A stretch of 64,000 nt of DNA from a bacterium BMS3Bbin13 (GCA_002897735.1 BDTW01000025.1:1-64000), one strand, 5' to 3'. Shown: positions 8,668 to 17,933, counted from the first letter of the stretch. Notes: generated by a model from the letters alone, not told the origin. Made by a program: numbers and translations.

Positions 8668-9552
8668 ATGAATCTCAACCGGATACGCGCGGGACTCCTC
8701 TTGGCGGCCTTGCCGCTCATCCTCCTGTTCCTCTCGGGCTGTTCAATGAACCGCCTCGCGGTCATCGGCGCGGAGCCGATTCTGGTCGGTGGCCAATCGG
8801 CCATGTACCGTGAGACCGATCTGAAGCTGGCACGCGACGCGATGCCGGCGCAACTGATGTTGATCCAGGGTCTCCTGCAGGAGGATCCGCACAATCCCCG
8901 GTTGCTGCTGTACGCGGCTCGGGGTTTCTACGGTTACACCTTCGGGTTCGTGGAGGACCACGATCGGCGGCGGGCATCGAAGCTGTACGAGCGTTGCTTC
9001 CATTACGGATTGGCCGCCCTGCGCGAAGAGGGTCTGGACCTGGATCCGCAACATGCGCAGCAGCAGCAGGTTCAGGCCGCGGTCGCCCGCCTCGGGCGCT
9101 CCGCGGTCCCCGGTCTGTTCTGGACGGCGTCCTGCTGGGCCAAGTGGATCGACATGAACCGCGACGATCCGGCGCGTGTCGCGGAACTCGGACGTGCCGC
9201 GGTCCTGATGCGGCGCGTGCTGAAGCTGGACGAGGGCTACTTCCACGGCGGCGCCGATCTGTTCTTCGGGGTCTACTACGGCGGTCGCCCGCCGATGCTG
9301 GGCGGCGACTACCGCAAGGCGCGCCGCTACTTCGAACGCGCCGAGCGAATCAGCGGCGGGAAGCTGTTCCTCGTCGATGTCCTCTATGCCGAGTACCTCG
9401 CCCGCCAGACCCAGAACCGCGCCCTGTTCGAGAAAAAGCTGCGCTCGGTGTTGAGCCGCCCCGCGGACGAGGTTCCGGACCTGGCCCTGTTCAATCGCAT
9501 CGCCCAGGCCAAGGCCCGACGCCTGCTGGCCCACGAGAAGGACTACTTTTGA
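8668..9552 (+). CDS. tatT: TatT-type lipoprotein associated with a TRAP transporter
   Basis: A 294-residue lipoprotein: signal peptide with lipobox LSGC (acylated Cys25), then a helical protein with repeats spaced like TPRs. Segments such as LLLYAARGFYGYTFGFVED and GADLFFGVYYGGRPPMLGGDYRKA match the TatT (TRAP-associated protein T) family, described from Treponema TP0956. TatT trimers dock the TRAP binding protein and are thought to help deliver ligand. The following three genes are the P, Q and M components, which supports the call. The stop codon overlaps the next start by one base (TGATG). Confidence 0.87.
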   Translation: MNLNRIRAGLLLAALPLILLFLSGCSMNRLAVIGAEPILVGGQSAMYRETDLKLARDAMPAQLMLIQGLLQEDPHNPRLLLYAARGFYGYTFGFVEDHDRRRASKLYERCFHYGLAALREEGLDLDPQHAQQQQVQAAVARLGRSAVPGLFWTASCWAKWIDMNRDDPARVAELGRAAVLMRRVLKLDEGYFHGGADLFFGVYYGGRPPMLGGDYRKARRYFERAERISGGKLFLVDVLYAEYLARQTQNRALFEKKLRSVLSRPADEVPDLALFNRIAQAKARRLLAHEKDYF

Positions 9553-10616
9553 TGGCCCGCAGATTGATCGGTGTGCTCCTGGGACTCCTGGTGTGCGGGG
9601 GTGCGGTGGCCGGTGAGCACTACGTCCTCAAGTTCGCGACGCTGGCGCCGCGCGGCACGGGCTGGATGATCGTGCTTTCACAGTGGGCGAAGACCGTGCA
9701 CGCGCGCAGCGACGGGCGCCTGCAGATCAAGCTCTATCCCGGCGGCGTGGCCGGTGACGAGCCCGATGTGATCACCAAGATGCGCTTCGGGCAACTGCAG
9801 GGCGCGGCGCTCACCGGCCGCGGCATCGGGGAGATCTATTTCCCGGCGCGGGTCCTGGAGCTGCCGTTCCTGTTCCGGAACTATGCCGAGGTCGACTACG
9901 TCCGGGCGCGGATCATGCCGCAGTTGCGCGCGGGTTTTCGCAAGAACGGCTTTGCCCTGATCGGCTGGGGGGAGGTGGGGCCGGTACGACTGTTTTCCAG
10001 CAAACCGGTTCGCACGCTGCAGGACATGAAAAAGCTGCGGATCTGGCTGTGGCAGGGTGATCCGCTGGCTCGGGCGTTCTTCTCCGCGGCGGGCCTCTCG
10101 CCGATCCCGCTCTCAATCACCGACGTCTATACGAGCTTGTCGACCGGCCTGATCAATACGGTCTATGCGCCGCCGCTGGGCGCCATCGCCATGCAGTGGT
10201 TCACACAGACGAAGTATGTATCGGGGTTTCCCATGGCCGACGCCGTCGCCGCGCTGGTGGTCCGCGGGCGCTTCTACGATCGGCTGCCGTCGGGTCTGCA
10301 GCGGATCCTGAGTGAGACCGGCAAGGCGGCCGGGCAACGCCTGATCGAGGTCGGTCGGGAGGACAACGTCAGGAGCCTGCGCACGCTGCGCAAGTATGGG
10401 CTGAAATTCGGTCCCGGCTGGGCTCATGTCGATCACCGGCAGTTCTTCACCTTGCGCGACCGGGTGATCGCCGAACTCGAGCGCCGCGGGCTGATCCCGG
10501 CGGCCCTCGTGCGTCGCGTGCAGGACGCGCTCCACCGTTACCGGGCGACGCACCCGGGGGACGACAAGCCGGGGGCCTACTTTGCGCCCGGCGCGGGTGT
10601 GCCCGCGCCCCGATGA
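9552..10616 (+). CDS. dctP: TRAP transporter periplasmic solute-binding protein (DctP/TatP family)
   Basis: A 354-residue DctP-family protein with a Sec signal peptide (MARRLIGVLLGLLVCGGAVAG). Landmarks of the family include LKFATLAPRGTGW at the N-terminus and ELPFLFRNYAEVDYV. It binds an unknown solute in the periplasm and hands it to the DctQ/DctM membrane pair. The usual carboxylate-binding Arg context is not obvious (GEVGPVRLFSSKPVRTLQD), and with a TatT partner the ligand may be hydrophobic or unusual (inference). The C-terminal tail is Pro- and Gly-rich. Confidence 0.9.
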   Translation: MARRLIGVLLGLLVCGGAVAGEHYVLKFATLAPRGTGWMIVLSQWAKTVHARSDGRLQIKLYPGGVAGDEPDVITKMRFGQLQGAALTGRGIGEIYFPARVLELPFLFRNYAEVDYVRARIMPQLRAGFRKNGFALIGWGEVGPVRLFSSKPVRTLQDMKKLRIWLWQGDPLARAFFSAAGLSPIPLSITDVYTSLSTGLINTVYAPPLGAIAMQWFTQTKYVSGFPMADAVAALVVRGRFYDRLPSGLQRILSETGKAAGQRLIEVGREDNVRSLRTLRKYGLKFGPGWAHVDHRQFFTLRDRVIAELERRGLIPAALVRRVQDALHRYRATHPGDDKPGAYFAPGAGVPAPR

Positions 10617-10671
10617 GCCGCATGATCCGCCGGCCGGCGGCAAGCGTTCCCGGGACGGCGGGGGTGGCGCG

Positions 10672-11145
10672 ATGATCAGGCTGGAACGGGCGTTGGCGCG
10701 TATCGAGGCCGCCGTCGCCGTCGCCGCGCTGGTGGCGATGGTCCTCCTCTCGTTTCTCCAGATCCTGGCGCGCAACCTCTTCGATACCGGGCTGCCCGGC
10801 GTCGATGTGCTGTTGCGCTACCTCGTGCTCGTGGTGAGTCTGCTGGGGGCGGTGCTCGCGGTACGGGATCGGCGCCACATTCGCCTCGATGCCGCCGTGG
10901 GGTTGCTCCCGGAGGCATGGAAGCGGCCGCTCGGGGTCGGGTTCGATCTCTTCTCGGCGCTGGTCTGCGGTGTGCTGTCCTGGGCCGCGGTCCGCTACTG
11001 GTTGGAGGCGTGGCGCTACGCGGAGGTGGGTCGGCACTGGCTGGCGGCGCTTTCGATCGTCCTTCCCCTGAGCCTCGGGCTGCTCAGTCTCCATTTCCTC
11101 CTCCGGGCCTGGATCGGGGCGCACCGCCCCGACGCCGCCGAATGA
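10672..11145 (+). CDS. dctQ: TRAP transporter small permease (DctQ)
   Basis: A 157-residue membrane protein with four hydrophobic helices (about residues 13-32, 45-65, 84-105 and 122-145) and the DctQ-like QILARNLFDTG segment after helix 1. It pairs with the 12-helix DctM subunit in the inner membrane of a TRAP uptake system. The ATG at 10672 is chosen because the upstream extension is charged and Gly-rich and would precede helix 1 awkwardly. The gene ends in a 4-base overlap (ATGA) with dctM. Confidence 0.9.
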   Translation: MIRLERALARIEAAVAVAALVAMVLLSFLQILARNLFDTGLPGVDVLLRYLVLVVSLLGAVLAVRDRRHIRLDAAVGLLPEAWKRPLGVGFDLFSALVCGVLSWAAVRYWLEAWRYAEVGRHWLAALSIVLPLSLGLLSLHFLLRAWIGAHRPDAAE

Positions 11146-12410
11146 ACGCGGCGATCGCCCTGGGGCTGGTGGCCGCCGCCCTCCTGGGCCTGCCCCTGTT
11201 CGTGGTCCTCGCCGCTGTGGGCCTGGTGGCGAGCTGGCGTTCCGGGGTGGACCCGGCGGTGCTGATCGTCGAGATGCACGGTCTGACCGCTTCGGCGAGC
11301 CTGGTGGCGATCCCGCTGTTCACCCTCGTGGGCTCGGTATTGGCCGCCGGCGGCGCGCCGCAGCGGTTGGTGCGGGTGTTCAATGCGGTGCTCGGTTGGA
11401 TGCCGGGCGGGCTCGCCGTGGTGGCGCTGACCTCGTGCGCCTTCTTCACCGCCTTCTCCGGGGTCTCCGGGGTGACCATCTTGGCGCTCGGCGGCCTGCT
11501 CTACCCGATCCTCACCGCGGGGCATTACCCGGAGCGTTTCTCGCTCGGACTGGTGACCTCTTCCGGTTCCCTGGGGATTCTGTTCATGCCCAGCCTGCCC
11601 CTGCTCCTATACGGAGTGGTCGCCAAGGTCGGCATCGACCAGCTCTTCAAGGCGGGCATAATACCGGGCCTGATCCTGATGGTCCTGTTGGGCGGCTACA
11701 GTATATTCACGGGGCGCAGGCTGGAAGTGCCCCGCCAGCCGTTCTCCTGGGCGGAACTGCGCATCGCGGCGCGTGCGGGTGTCTGGGACCTGCTGTTACC
11801 CGCGGGTATCGTGGCCGGGATCTTCGGCGGCTACGTGACGGTTACCGAGGCCGCTTCGTGCGCGGCGGCCTATGTGTTGTTCGTGGAGGTCGTGGTGCAT
11901 CGCACCCTCAAGTTCGACCGCCACCTGTTCGCCACCTTCCGCGAAGCGGTGGTGCTGGTGGGCAGCATCCTCATCATCCTCGGCGTATCCATGGGGTTGA
12001 CCAATTTGTTGGTCAACGCGCAGATCCCCTCGCGGATGCTGGCCTACGTGGGGCACGTGGTCCATTCGCCGGTGGAGTTCCTGCTGCTGCTCAACGGCCT
12101 GTTGCTGCTGGTCGGCTGCATGATGGACGTATTTTCCGCAATCGTCGTGGTGGTCCCGCTGATCCTGCCTCTGGCCCTGCGCTTCGGCGTGGATCCGGTC
12201 CACCTGGGGATCATCTTCCTGGCCAACCTGGAGATCGGTTACAACACGCCGCCGGTGGGCCTCAACCTGTTCATCGCGAGCCAGCGTTTCGATAAGCCGG
12301 TGTTCGTCCTGTTCCGGGCCACGTTGCCGTTCCTGGCGCTGATGCTGCTCTGGCTCGCGGTGGTGACCTATCTGCCGTTCGCGTCGCTGTGGTGGCGCGG
12401 TATCTTTTGA
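11142..12410 (+). CDS. dctM: TRAP transporter large permease (DctM)
   Basis: A 422-residue polytopic protein with about 12 hydrophobic helices and DctM landmarks: SLVAIPLFTLVGSVLAAGG, FSGVSGVTILALGG, SGSLGILFMPSLPLLLYG and LEIGYNTPPVGLNLFIA. DctM is the channel-forming, sodium-coupled subunit of TRAP transporters. Its start overlaps dctQ, and the four genes tatT-dctP-dctQ-dctM form one tightly packed unit. The next gene is on the opposite strand. Confidence 0.93.
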   Translation: MNAAIALGLVAAALLGLPLFVVLAAVGLVASWRSGVDPAVLIVEMHGLTASASLVAIPLFTLVGSVLAAGGAPQRLVRVFNAVLGWMPGGLAVVALTSCAFFTAFSGVSGVTILALGGLLYPILTAGHYPERFSLGLVTSSGSLGILFMPSLPLLLYGVVAKVGIDQLFKAGIIPGLILMVLLGGYSIFTGRRLEVPRQPFSWAELRIAARAGVWDLLLPAGIVAGIFGGYVTVTEAASCAAAYVLFVEVVVHRTLKFDRHLFATFREAVVLVGSILIILGVSMGLTNLLVNAQIPSRMLAYVGHVVHSPVEFLLLLNGLLLLVGCMMDVFSAIVVVVPLILPLALRFGVDPVHLGIIFLANLEIGYNTPPVGLNLFIASQRFDKPVFVLFRATLPFLALMLLWLAVVTYLPFASLWWRGIF

Positions 12411-12506
12411 GCCCGGACCGAAAGGGCGGCGCCTGCGGAAGAGGGGAAATCCGATCGGGCTTACGGAGCGTGCGAATACGGCCCGCGATCCCACGCGGGA
12501 CCCTCC

Positions 12507-12532
12507 AAAAAAAACCCCGGCCGGAGCCGGGG
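12507..12532 (-). terminator. Rho-independent terminator of the unknown periplasmic protein gene
   Basis: Read on the minus strand, a 7-bp stem (CCCCGGC / GCCGGGG, loop TCCG) is followed by eight T residues. It lies about 35 bases after the stop of the minus-strand gene at 12566. On the plus strand it has no T run, so it serves mainly the minus-strand transcript. Confidence 0.88.
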
Positions 12533-12565
12533 TCTTGGTGGGCTTGCTGGTTCGTCCGGCGGCGA

Positions 12566-13522
12566 TCAGGCGCCGCTCGCAACCTCTTTCAGGGCCTTCT
12601 CGATAGAACCCGGTGCGCACATGATGCTCATGAAGCTGTTGGAGCCCATCATGCTCAGGTCCGGGAAGTTGATGGCGATGCGGAACTTGCCTCGCAGTGC
12701 GTAGACCCGGTTGCCTCGAACCAGAATGCCGTAGGGCAGGTGGCCGGTGGCCTTGAGGTCCTTGAAGTCGATCTGGCCCATGATGTACGCATCACCGCTG
12801 CATGCGTTGTTCTTGGGTCCGGAGAGCGCCACCCCGAACAGCGTCACGTCCTCGCCGGGGACCGCGACCTCGTAGACCTTGCTTGCCCCGCCCTTGTGGG
12901 CGGCGAGGCCGGCGTTGACGGCGTTCAGCGCCTCCTGGTAACTACCGTATTTCGCCAGATCCCAGCGGTCGCCGAAATAGGGCATGAGCCACTTGTAGTG
13001 GTAGTCCCGCAGGTCGGACGGGCTCAACCCGCTGTCGGGACCGTACTGCTGTTCGTCCCCCAGCGCCTTCTGGAACTGCGTTGCCACACCCGCCATGTCG
13101 CTCTTGAGTTGATAGGCATTCGCCATGTAGACGGGATTGGTGTAGGCGACCTGGACCTGCGTGGTGCCGTTCTTGACGACCTTGGTGACGGTTACGCGCT
13201 GTACCACCGCGAATCCGCCGAACTCGGTCTGCGCCGCGGCCTGCTTGATGGCGTCGTCGGTTACGCCGATAACCTCGGCCGAGACGAGTTCGCCGTTGGA
13301 GAACTTGGTATTGGTGTACGGGGCGTAGCTGCCCACGATATCAAAGCCGCCCGCAGTGAGCTTCTCCTTGATCTTGGTTACGACCGCGCCCATGTCGGCG
13401 TTGGTGGTGTAGGCGAGGATGAAGGGCTTGAGTTTCTCCGCCGCAGAGGACTGACCCAGTCCAAGGGTCAGCAGAACGGCTGCGAGCATAAGGGTCTTGA
13501 GAACCGATGGTGCCGTTTTCAT
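12566..13522 (-). CDS. Exported protein of unknown function, weakly DUF302-like
   Basis: A 318-residue protein with a clean Sec signal peptide (cleavage probably after QSSAA, about residue 28). The N-terminal half (KPFILAYTTNADMGAVVTKIKEKLTAGGFDIVGSY…VAYTNPVYMANAY) has the alternation and the NP motif of a DUF302-like alpha/beta domain, but the match is only by eye. A C-terminal part with Cys in NACSGD and IMCAPG could form a disulfide. It has its own strong terminator and a good RBS (AGGAGAC), so it is probably expressed alone. I do not recognise a function; the periplasm is the likely location. Confidence 0.85.
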   Translation of the reverse strand: MKTAPSVLKTLMLAAVLLTLGLGQSSAAEKLKPFILAYTTNADMGAVVTKIKEKLTAGGFDIVGSYAPYTNTKFSNGELVSAEVIGVTDDAIKQAAAQTEFGGFAVVQRVTVTKVVKNGTTQVQVAYTNPVYMANAYQLKSDMAGVATQFQKALGDEQQYGPDSGLSPSDLRDYHYKWLMPYFGDRWDLAKYGSYQEALNAVNAGLAAHKGGASKVYEVAVPGEDVTLFGVALSGPKNNACSGDAYIMGQIDFKDLKATGHLPYGILVRGNRVYALRGKFRIAINFPDLSMMGSNSFMSIMCAPGSIEKALKEVASGA

Positions 13523-13778
13523 TGTTGTCTCCTCCGATGTGCGTTCCTGCGCGTCGCGTATGTGTCATGCCGCCGTTTTTACCATACATAAGCGTTTGTA
13601 TTCGCAGGGCCCGGCGCCGTGCCCCTGCGCCGGAAAGTACCACAGAACCGCAGCGGCGCAAAGCACCGGTACTCCCCTGCGGCCTTTGAGTGGCGGTGCG
13701 GACGAGTATCCGGCGCGACCCGCGGCGGACCCCGCGACACCCTGTTTTCCCGAAAAAACCTCCCGATCCCTCGGCCGT

Positions 13779-15134
13779 TCAGAACGACCAGACCACCTGT
13801 CCGCCGAATAGATCGACATCCGACTCGTTGGTCCCTGCGAGGTCGTGTCCGGGGAGGGCGGTATCGTTCGTCGAACTGTCGCCCACGAACAGATGCGCGT
13901 AGCTCAGGTCGAAGCGCAACGCCGGCGTGTATTGATAGCTCGCTCCGAGCGCGAGCCAGCGGCGGGTCGCCCCCGGGATGCGCGGCGTGCGGTGACCGGG
14001 GTCCGGGATGGGGGTCGGGTCGTAGGCGAGACCGCCACGCAGGGTCAGCCGGTCGGTGTAGCGGTAATCGGCCCCCACGGAGAAACGCCAAGTGTTCTGC
14101 CACGCCTCCGGCCGGCTCGCCGGCCCCTGGGCGCCCCGATCGAACCGGACCACCAGGTTGTCGAAGTGCGACCAGTGCGTCCATGTGAAGCCGCCCATCA
14201 CCGCCAGGCGCCGGTCGACCTCGTGGTAGACGGCGCCGGAGATCGTTTCGGGCGGTGTGATTTCCGCGCTCGCACCGGTGTCCACGAACAGGCCCCTATC
14301 GGTGAACAGTGCGGGCATGTTGGAGAATCGGGCGGTGCCGGTGAGGGTATGGTGCACCTTGGATCGGTAGCTCAGGCCGAAGCGGGTGCCGGGGGTCGGT
14401 GCGTACAGCACGCCGAGGTTGTAGCCCAGGGCCCAGTCGTCGCCGGAGACCCGGACGAAGCCGTCGGTGGCGGGAGTGCCCGGCGTCGCCAGTCCGGCGG
14501 GCGCGCAGGCGCCGGGACCGAAGAGTCCCAGGCACACGGCGGAGTTGTCGATCGCGTTGGTGAGCGTGGCCTCCGCGTACTGGATATCGAGCCCGATCCC
14601 GACGGAGAGCCGGTCGGTGGCCGCGAAGGCGACGGACGGGTCGAGGTTGATGGTCTTGAGGTCGGATTTCACCGCCTGGTAGCGACCCTTCCAGCCCTCG
14701 GGGTAGTCGGTGCGCAGGCCGAACGGGGCGTTCAGGCCCAGCCCGATGCGCCAGTGCGGCACGACCTGCATCTGATAGTAGAGGTTGGGTACGATGCCGG
14801 TGAGCGCGGGGTCGCCGCCGTTGCCGCCGGGAATGATTCCGCCGCCCAGCGCCGGGGCAAGTTTGGCGGTGCCGGAGAATCGCGTCGAGGGATCGATGAC
14901 ATTCACCGCAGCGACCACCTGGCGATCCGGCAGCAGAGTCATGCCCGCAGGGTTGAAGAAGATCGTGCTCGCGTCCCGGGCGCTCGCCGCGGCGCCTGCG
15001 AAGGCGTTGCCCATACCGCTGCCGCTCTGCTCGGTGATCGCAAAGCCGGCGCCGTAGGCGTTCGCCGCGGCGCACAGGGCGCCGGCGACCGACAGCACGC
15101 GGATCACCCGGGTGGGTGGTTTGCGTATCTTCAT
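13779..15134 (-). CDS. fadL: FadL-family outer-membrane transporter
   Basis: A 451-residue protein with a signal peptide (ending …NAYGAGF) and the FadL hallmark N-terminus AGFAITEQSGSGMGNAFAGAAASARDASTIFFNPAGMTLL. The C-terminus ends in a beta-strand with terminal Phe (…QVVWSF). FadL-type barrels let hydrophobic compounds such as fatty acids or aromatics cross the outer membrane. The start at 15134 is chosen for its GGAGGAGG Shine-Dalgarno and because the signal peptide starts there; the frame stays open to 15245 but encodes a Gly/Thr-rich stretch. Cysteines in SAVCLGLFGPGACAP could make an external disulfide. Confidence 0.92.
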   Translation of the reverse strand: MKIRKPPTRVIRVLSVAGALCAAANAYGAGFAITEQSGSGMGNAFAGAAASARDASTIFFNPAGMTLLPDRQVVAAVNVIDPSTRFSGTAKLAPALGGGIIPGGNGGDPALTGIVPNLYYQMQVVPHWRIGLGLNAPFGLRTDYPEGWKGRYQAVKSDLKTINLDPSVAFAATDRLSVGIGLDIQYAEATLTNAIDNSAVCLGLFGPGACAPAGLATPGTPATDGFVRVSGDDWALGYNLGVLYAPTPGTRFGLSYRSKVHHTLTGTARFSNMPALFTDRGLFVDTGASAEITPPETISGAVYHEVDRRLAVMGGFTWTHWSHFDNLVVRFDRGAQGPASRPEAWQNTWRFSVGADYRYTDRLTLRGGLAYDPTPIPDPGHRTPRIPGATRRWLALGASYQYTPALRFDLSYAHLFVGDSSTNDTALPGHDLAGTNESDVDLFGGQVVWSF

Positions 15135-15549
15135 GCCTCCTCCTGTCGTTCCGGTTGTCGTTGTTCCGTGCCCGCGACCGGACCCGTCGGGCGTCCCGGC
15201 GTCGCGCCGGGACACCCCATCCCCGCCCATTGTAGCGGATCGCACTACGTCGCGCCGCGCCCGGGCCGGGTCTTCCCGGCCGATGTGTGCGCATGGGGAG
15301 GAAGGGCGAGCGGCGCCGGCGGGACGATCCGATTGGTCCTGCGGGACGGGCGGATCGTCCGCGTGAGGTGGTGGGCGGCCGGTGGCGGTGTGGGCGGCGG
15401 GAGGCGAACTGAGCGACGCGTGGGCGCTGTGCCCGGGGCCGTTCGCCGCGGCATTACGGGTCCCTTATCGGGGATGTTAAAGATCCCCAGGGGGTGGCCG
15501 ATGGACTGGAGGCTTGATCTGTAACTTCATTTTGCAGAGGAGAAGGGCG
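15135..15549. other. Divergent intergenic region upstream of fadL-like and 15550 genes
   Basis: About 415 bases without a supported gene. The one clear structure is a hairpin at 15470-15488 (GGGGAT / ATCCCC, loop GTTAAAG) about 60 bases before the next plus-strand start. It lacks a T run, so it may be a leader structure or operator. The rest is GC-rich with no recognised motif. Confidence 0.4.
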
Positions 15550-15849
15550 ATGGAGTTCGATCCCGTGACGATCGTTATTACGATCGCAATTGCCGCCATG
15601 CTGTATTGCATGTGGATGGTGGTCTCCTTGAAGAGCCAGATTCCCGGGGGGGTGGTCGGGAGAAAGTGGAACATCGTGATCCTGCTGGTGGCCATGTTCA
15701 CCGCAGGATACATGGCGCTGCCGTTCTTCAACCGGATTCCGGACGAAATCCTGCGGATGATCGTCTCGTTCGTGTTTCTGGGAGGGGCCATCTACGTGCT
15801 CATTACCGTAAGGCTGATTTATGCCATCATCCAGGAACTGACCGAGTAA
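15550..15849 (+). CDS. Small three-helix membrane protein, unknown
   Basis: A 99-residue protein with three predicted membrane helices (about residues 6-24, 41-58 and 66-92). An acidic loop, NRIPDEILR, lies between the last two. A GAGGAGAAGG Shine-Dalgarno precedes the ATG at 15550. I do not recognise the family. It is followed after 30 bases by another unknown gene on the same strand, so the two are probably cotranscribed. Confidence 0.75.
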   Translation: MEFDPVTIVITIAIAAMLYCMWMVVSLKSQIPGGVVGRKWNIVILLVAMFTAGYMALPFFNRIPDEILRMIVSFVFLGGAIYVLITVRLIYAIIQELTE

Positions 15850-15879
15850 CGCTCGCAGCCACCGGGGCCGCCGAAAGAC

Positions 15880-16404
15880 ATGGACATGGAACTGATCTTC
15901 TTCAAAACGGAGAAGGGCAAGGACGAGATTGAGCATCGCACCTGCGGCCTGCCTTTCAAACAGCGGCGCGTCCTGATCCTCGTGGACGGTGAGGCCACGG
16001 TGGCGGAGTTGCAGGCCAAGAGCGCCGGCGTCCCCGGCCTCATGGAGGCCCTCGAGGATCTCCAGCGCCGGGGCTTCGTGCAGGCGGTCGGAAGCGACGT
16101 CCCCGCGGCGTCCGCCGTCGATTCGGCGGTGCCGGTGGGTGCCGCAACCGATTCTACGCCGGCACCGGAGCCGGAGCCGGAGCCGGCACCACGCAGCGGC
16201 AACGGCCGGGAAAGGCTCATCAACCTGGCCGGCGAAATCCTGGGCCCGAGCGCCGCGAAGGTGACCCGCAAGCTGCGCGAGGCCCCCGACTCGCCGGAGG
16301 CGCTTGTCGCCTGCCTGGAGTCGTGCCGGAAGATAGTCAAGCTCACCATCGACGAAGGCAAGGCCGAGGAATTGTATCGGCGGGGGCGGGCTCTGCTGCC
16401 GTGA
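15880..16404 (+). CDS. Unknown cytoplasmic protein with a Pro/Glu linker
   Basis: A 174-residue soluble protein. Residues 1-68 look like a small winged-helix or similar domain (RRVLILVDGEATVAELQAKSAG…LEDLQRRGFV resembles a recognition-helix-like unit). Residues about 69-105 are a low-complexity linker ending in PEPEPEPAP, and residues 110-174 are a helical domain (RLINLAGEILGPSAAKVTRKLREA). It could be a small regulator or adaptor, but no family is recognised. Start could be 15880 or the ATG two codons later. It is likely in one transcript with the membrane protein before it. Confidence 0.75.
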   Translation: MDMELIFFKTEKGKDEIEHRTCGLPFKQRRVLILVDGEATVAELQAKSAGVPGLMEALEDLQRRGFVQAVGSDVPAASAVDSAVPVGAATDSTPAPEPEPEPAPRSGNGRERLINLAGEILGPSAAKVTRKLREAPDSPEALVACLESCRKIVKLTIDEGKAEELYRRGRALLP

Positions 16405-16754
16405 CGTCCCGCGGGATCGATCGGCCGACCCGGCGGTGTTCGGCGACGTCGAGACGAATCTCCCGGGGGAGGTCTCCCCGGCGCGGGTGACGGTCGGGGT
16501 GCCGATGCGTACGTATGCCGGGGTCGTTGAACCGGAACCGCCGTCGAACACGCCCGGGCGGTGCCGGAAGGCTTCGCGCGCTTCACTGCGCCACCGGCAA
16601 GGCGGCGTCGCCGCGACCCCGCAGGCCCGTCGCCGACTCGATGTCTACGTGATGGCCGGCCCGCTTAAGTTCCCCTACCCCCGGCCGCTGTCGGGGTCAG
16701 AGCCGGGGACACCGACCACGCCCGCAACATCGACGACACCCGGATGGAGCCCAT
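16405..16754. other. Intergenic region upstream of the chemoreceptor
   Basis: About 350 bases with no supported gene and ordinary GC-rich composition. The only item noted is a weak flagellar-type (sigma-28-like) promoter pattern at 16666-16691, listed separately. Confidence 0.4.
16666..16691 (+). promoter_or_regulatory. Weak candidate sigma-28 (FliA) promoter before the chemoreceptor
   Basis: TAAG (16666-16669), 14 bases, GCCGCTGT (16684-16691), against the FliA consensus TAAA-N15-GCCGATAA. The spacing is one base short and the -10 has mismatches. Its position about 65 bases before a chemoreceptor start makes it worth listing. Confidence 0.25.
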
Positions 16755-17933
16755 ATGAAAACCAGCATCCTGCGTCGCCTGTTTCTGTCCTTTCTGGCCT
16801 TCGGTATCGCAAGCGGCCTGATCTTCGCCGGGATCATCATTTTCTCCACGCACTGGATCTCGGGGATGGAGTACTGGTTCGTGCTCGGTTGCCTGGTCGC
16901 CGGCGCGATCGTCGCACTGGCCAATTACTCGCTGCTCAATGTCATCCTGTTGCGCAAGCTGCGGGAACTCGCCGTCGCGGCCAACGCCATCAGCGGCGGT
17001 GACGTGCGCCGGCGCTGCGAGATCGAGAGCAACGACCTGATCGGTGAGATCGTCGGGAGCTTCAACCGCATGGGAGAGAACCTGTGCGGGGTGATCGGAC
17101 AGATCATGAACTCGACCGCCCAGCTCGCCTCCGCCACGGAACAGATGTCGGTGGTGATCGAACGCTCCGGTGAAGGCCTCAAGCTCCAGCAGCACGAGAC
17201 CGATCAGGTCGCCACCGCGATCAACGAGATGTCCGCCACCGCACAGGAGGTGGCGCGCAACACCGCCCAGGCCGCGCAGGCGGCGCAGCAGGCGGACGTC
17301 GAGACGCGCAACGGCAAGCTGGTCGCCACCGAGGCGATCACCGCCATCGACGCGCTTGCCGGCGCGGTCGGAAAGGCCTCGGGGGTCATCCACGAACTGG
17401 AGAGCGAGAGCGGCAACATCGGCGTGGTGCTCGACGTCATCCGCGGTATCGCCGAGCAGACCAATCTCCTGGCGTTGAACGCCGCGATCGAGGCGGCGCG
17501 GGCCGGCGAGCAGGGGCGCGGCTTCGCGGTCGTCGCCGACGAGGTGCGCACGCTGGCGAGCCGGACCCAGAAGTCGACGCAGGAGATCCAGGAGATGATC
17601 GAACGCCTGCAGGCGGGCGCCGACAACGCGGTCCATGTCATGGATCAGGCCGGCGGTATGGCGAAGTCCGGGCAGGATCAGGTGGAGAAGGCGGCCGAAT
17701 CGCTGGCGTCCATCGCCGTCGCGGTGGCGACCATCAACGACATGAATACCCAGGTCGCGAGTGCCGCGGAGGAGCAGAGCGCGGTGACCGAGGAGATCCA
17801 CCGCAACGTGGTGGCGATCAGTCAGGTCAGCACCGAGACGGCGGATGGCGCCCGCCAGAGCGCGACCGCCAGTCAGCAGCTCGCGCGCCTTGCCGCCGAG
17901 CTCCAGGAGCTGGTTTCGCAGTTCAAGATGTAG
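16755..17933 (+). CDS. Methyl-accepting chemotaxis protein without a periplasmic sensor domain
   Basis: A 392-residue receptor. Two membrane helices (about residues 9-31 and 39-63) are joined by only a few residues, so there is no periplasmic ligand domain. A HAMP-like segment follows ([18 protein letters not shown]…FNRMGENL), then the MCP signalling domain with the conserved hairpin tip [38 protein letters not shown], here spanning about residues 235-270. There is no C-terminal CheR-docking pentapeptide (it ends SQFKM). It should signal to CheA, sensing membrane state or a partner protein rather than a bound solute. Confidence 0.93.
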   Translation: MKTSILRRLFLSFLAFGIASGLIFAGIIIFSTHWISGMEYWFVLGCLVAGAIVALANYSLLNVILLRKLRELAVAANAISGGDVRRRCEIESNDLIGEIVGSFNRMGENLCGVIGQIMNSTAQLASATEQMSVVIERSGEGLKLQQHETDQVATAINEMSATAQEVARNTAQAAQAAQQADVETRNGKLVATEAITAIDALAGAVGKASGVIHELESESGNIGVVLDVIRGIAEQTNLLALNAAIEAARAGEQGRGFAVVADEVRTLASRTQKSTQEIQEMIERLQAGADNAVHVMDQAGGMAKSGQDQVEKAAESLASIAVAVATINDMNTQVASAAEEQSAVTEEIHRNVVAISQVSTETADGARQSATASQQLARLAAELQELVSQFKM

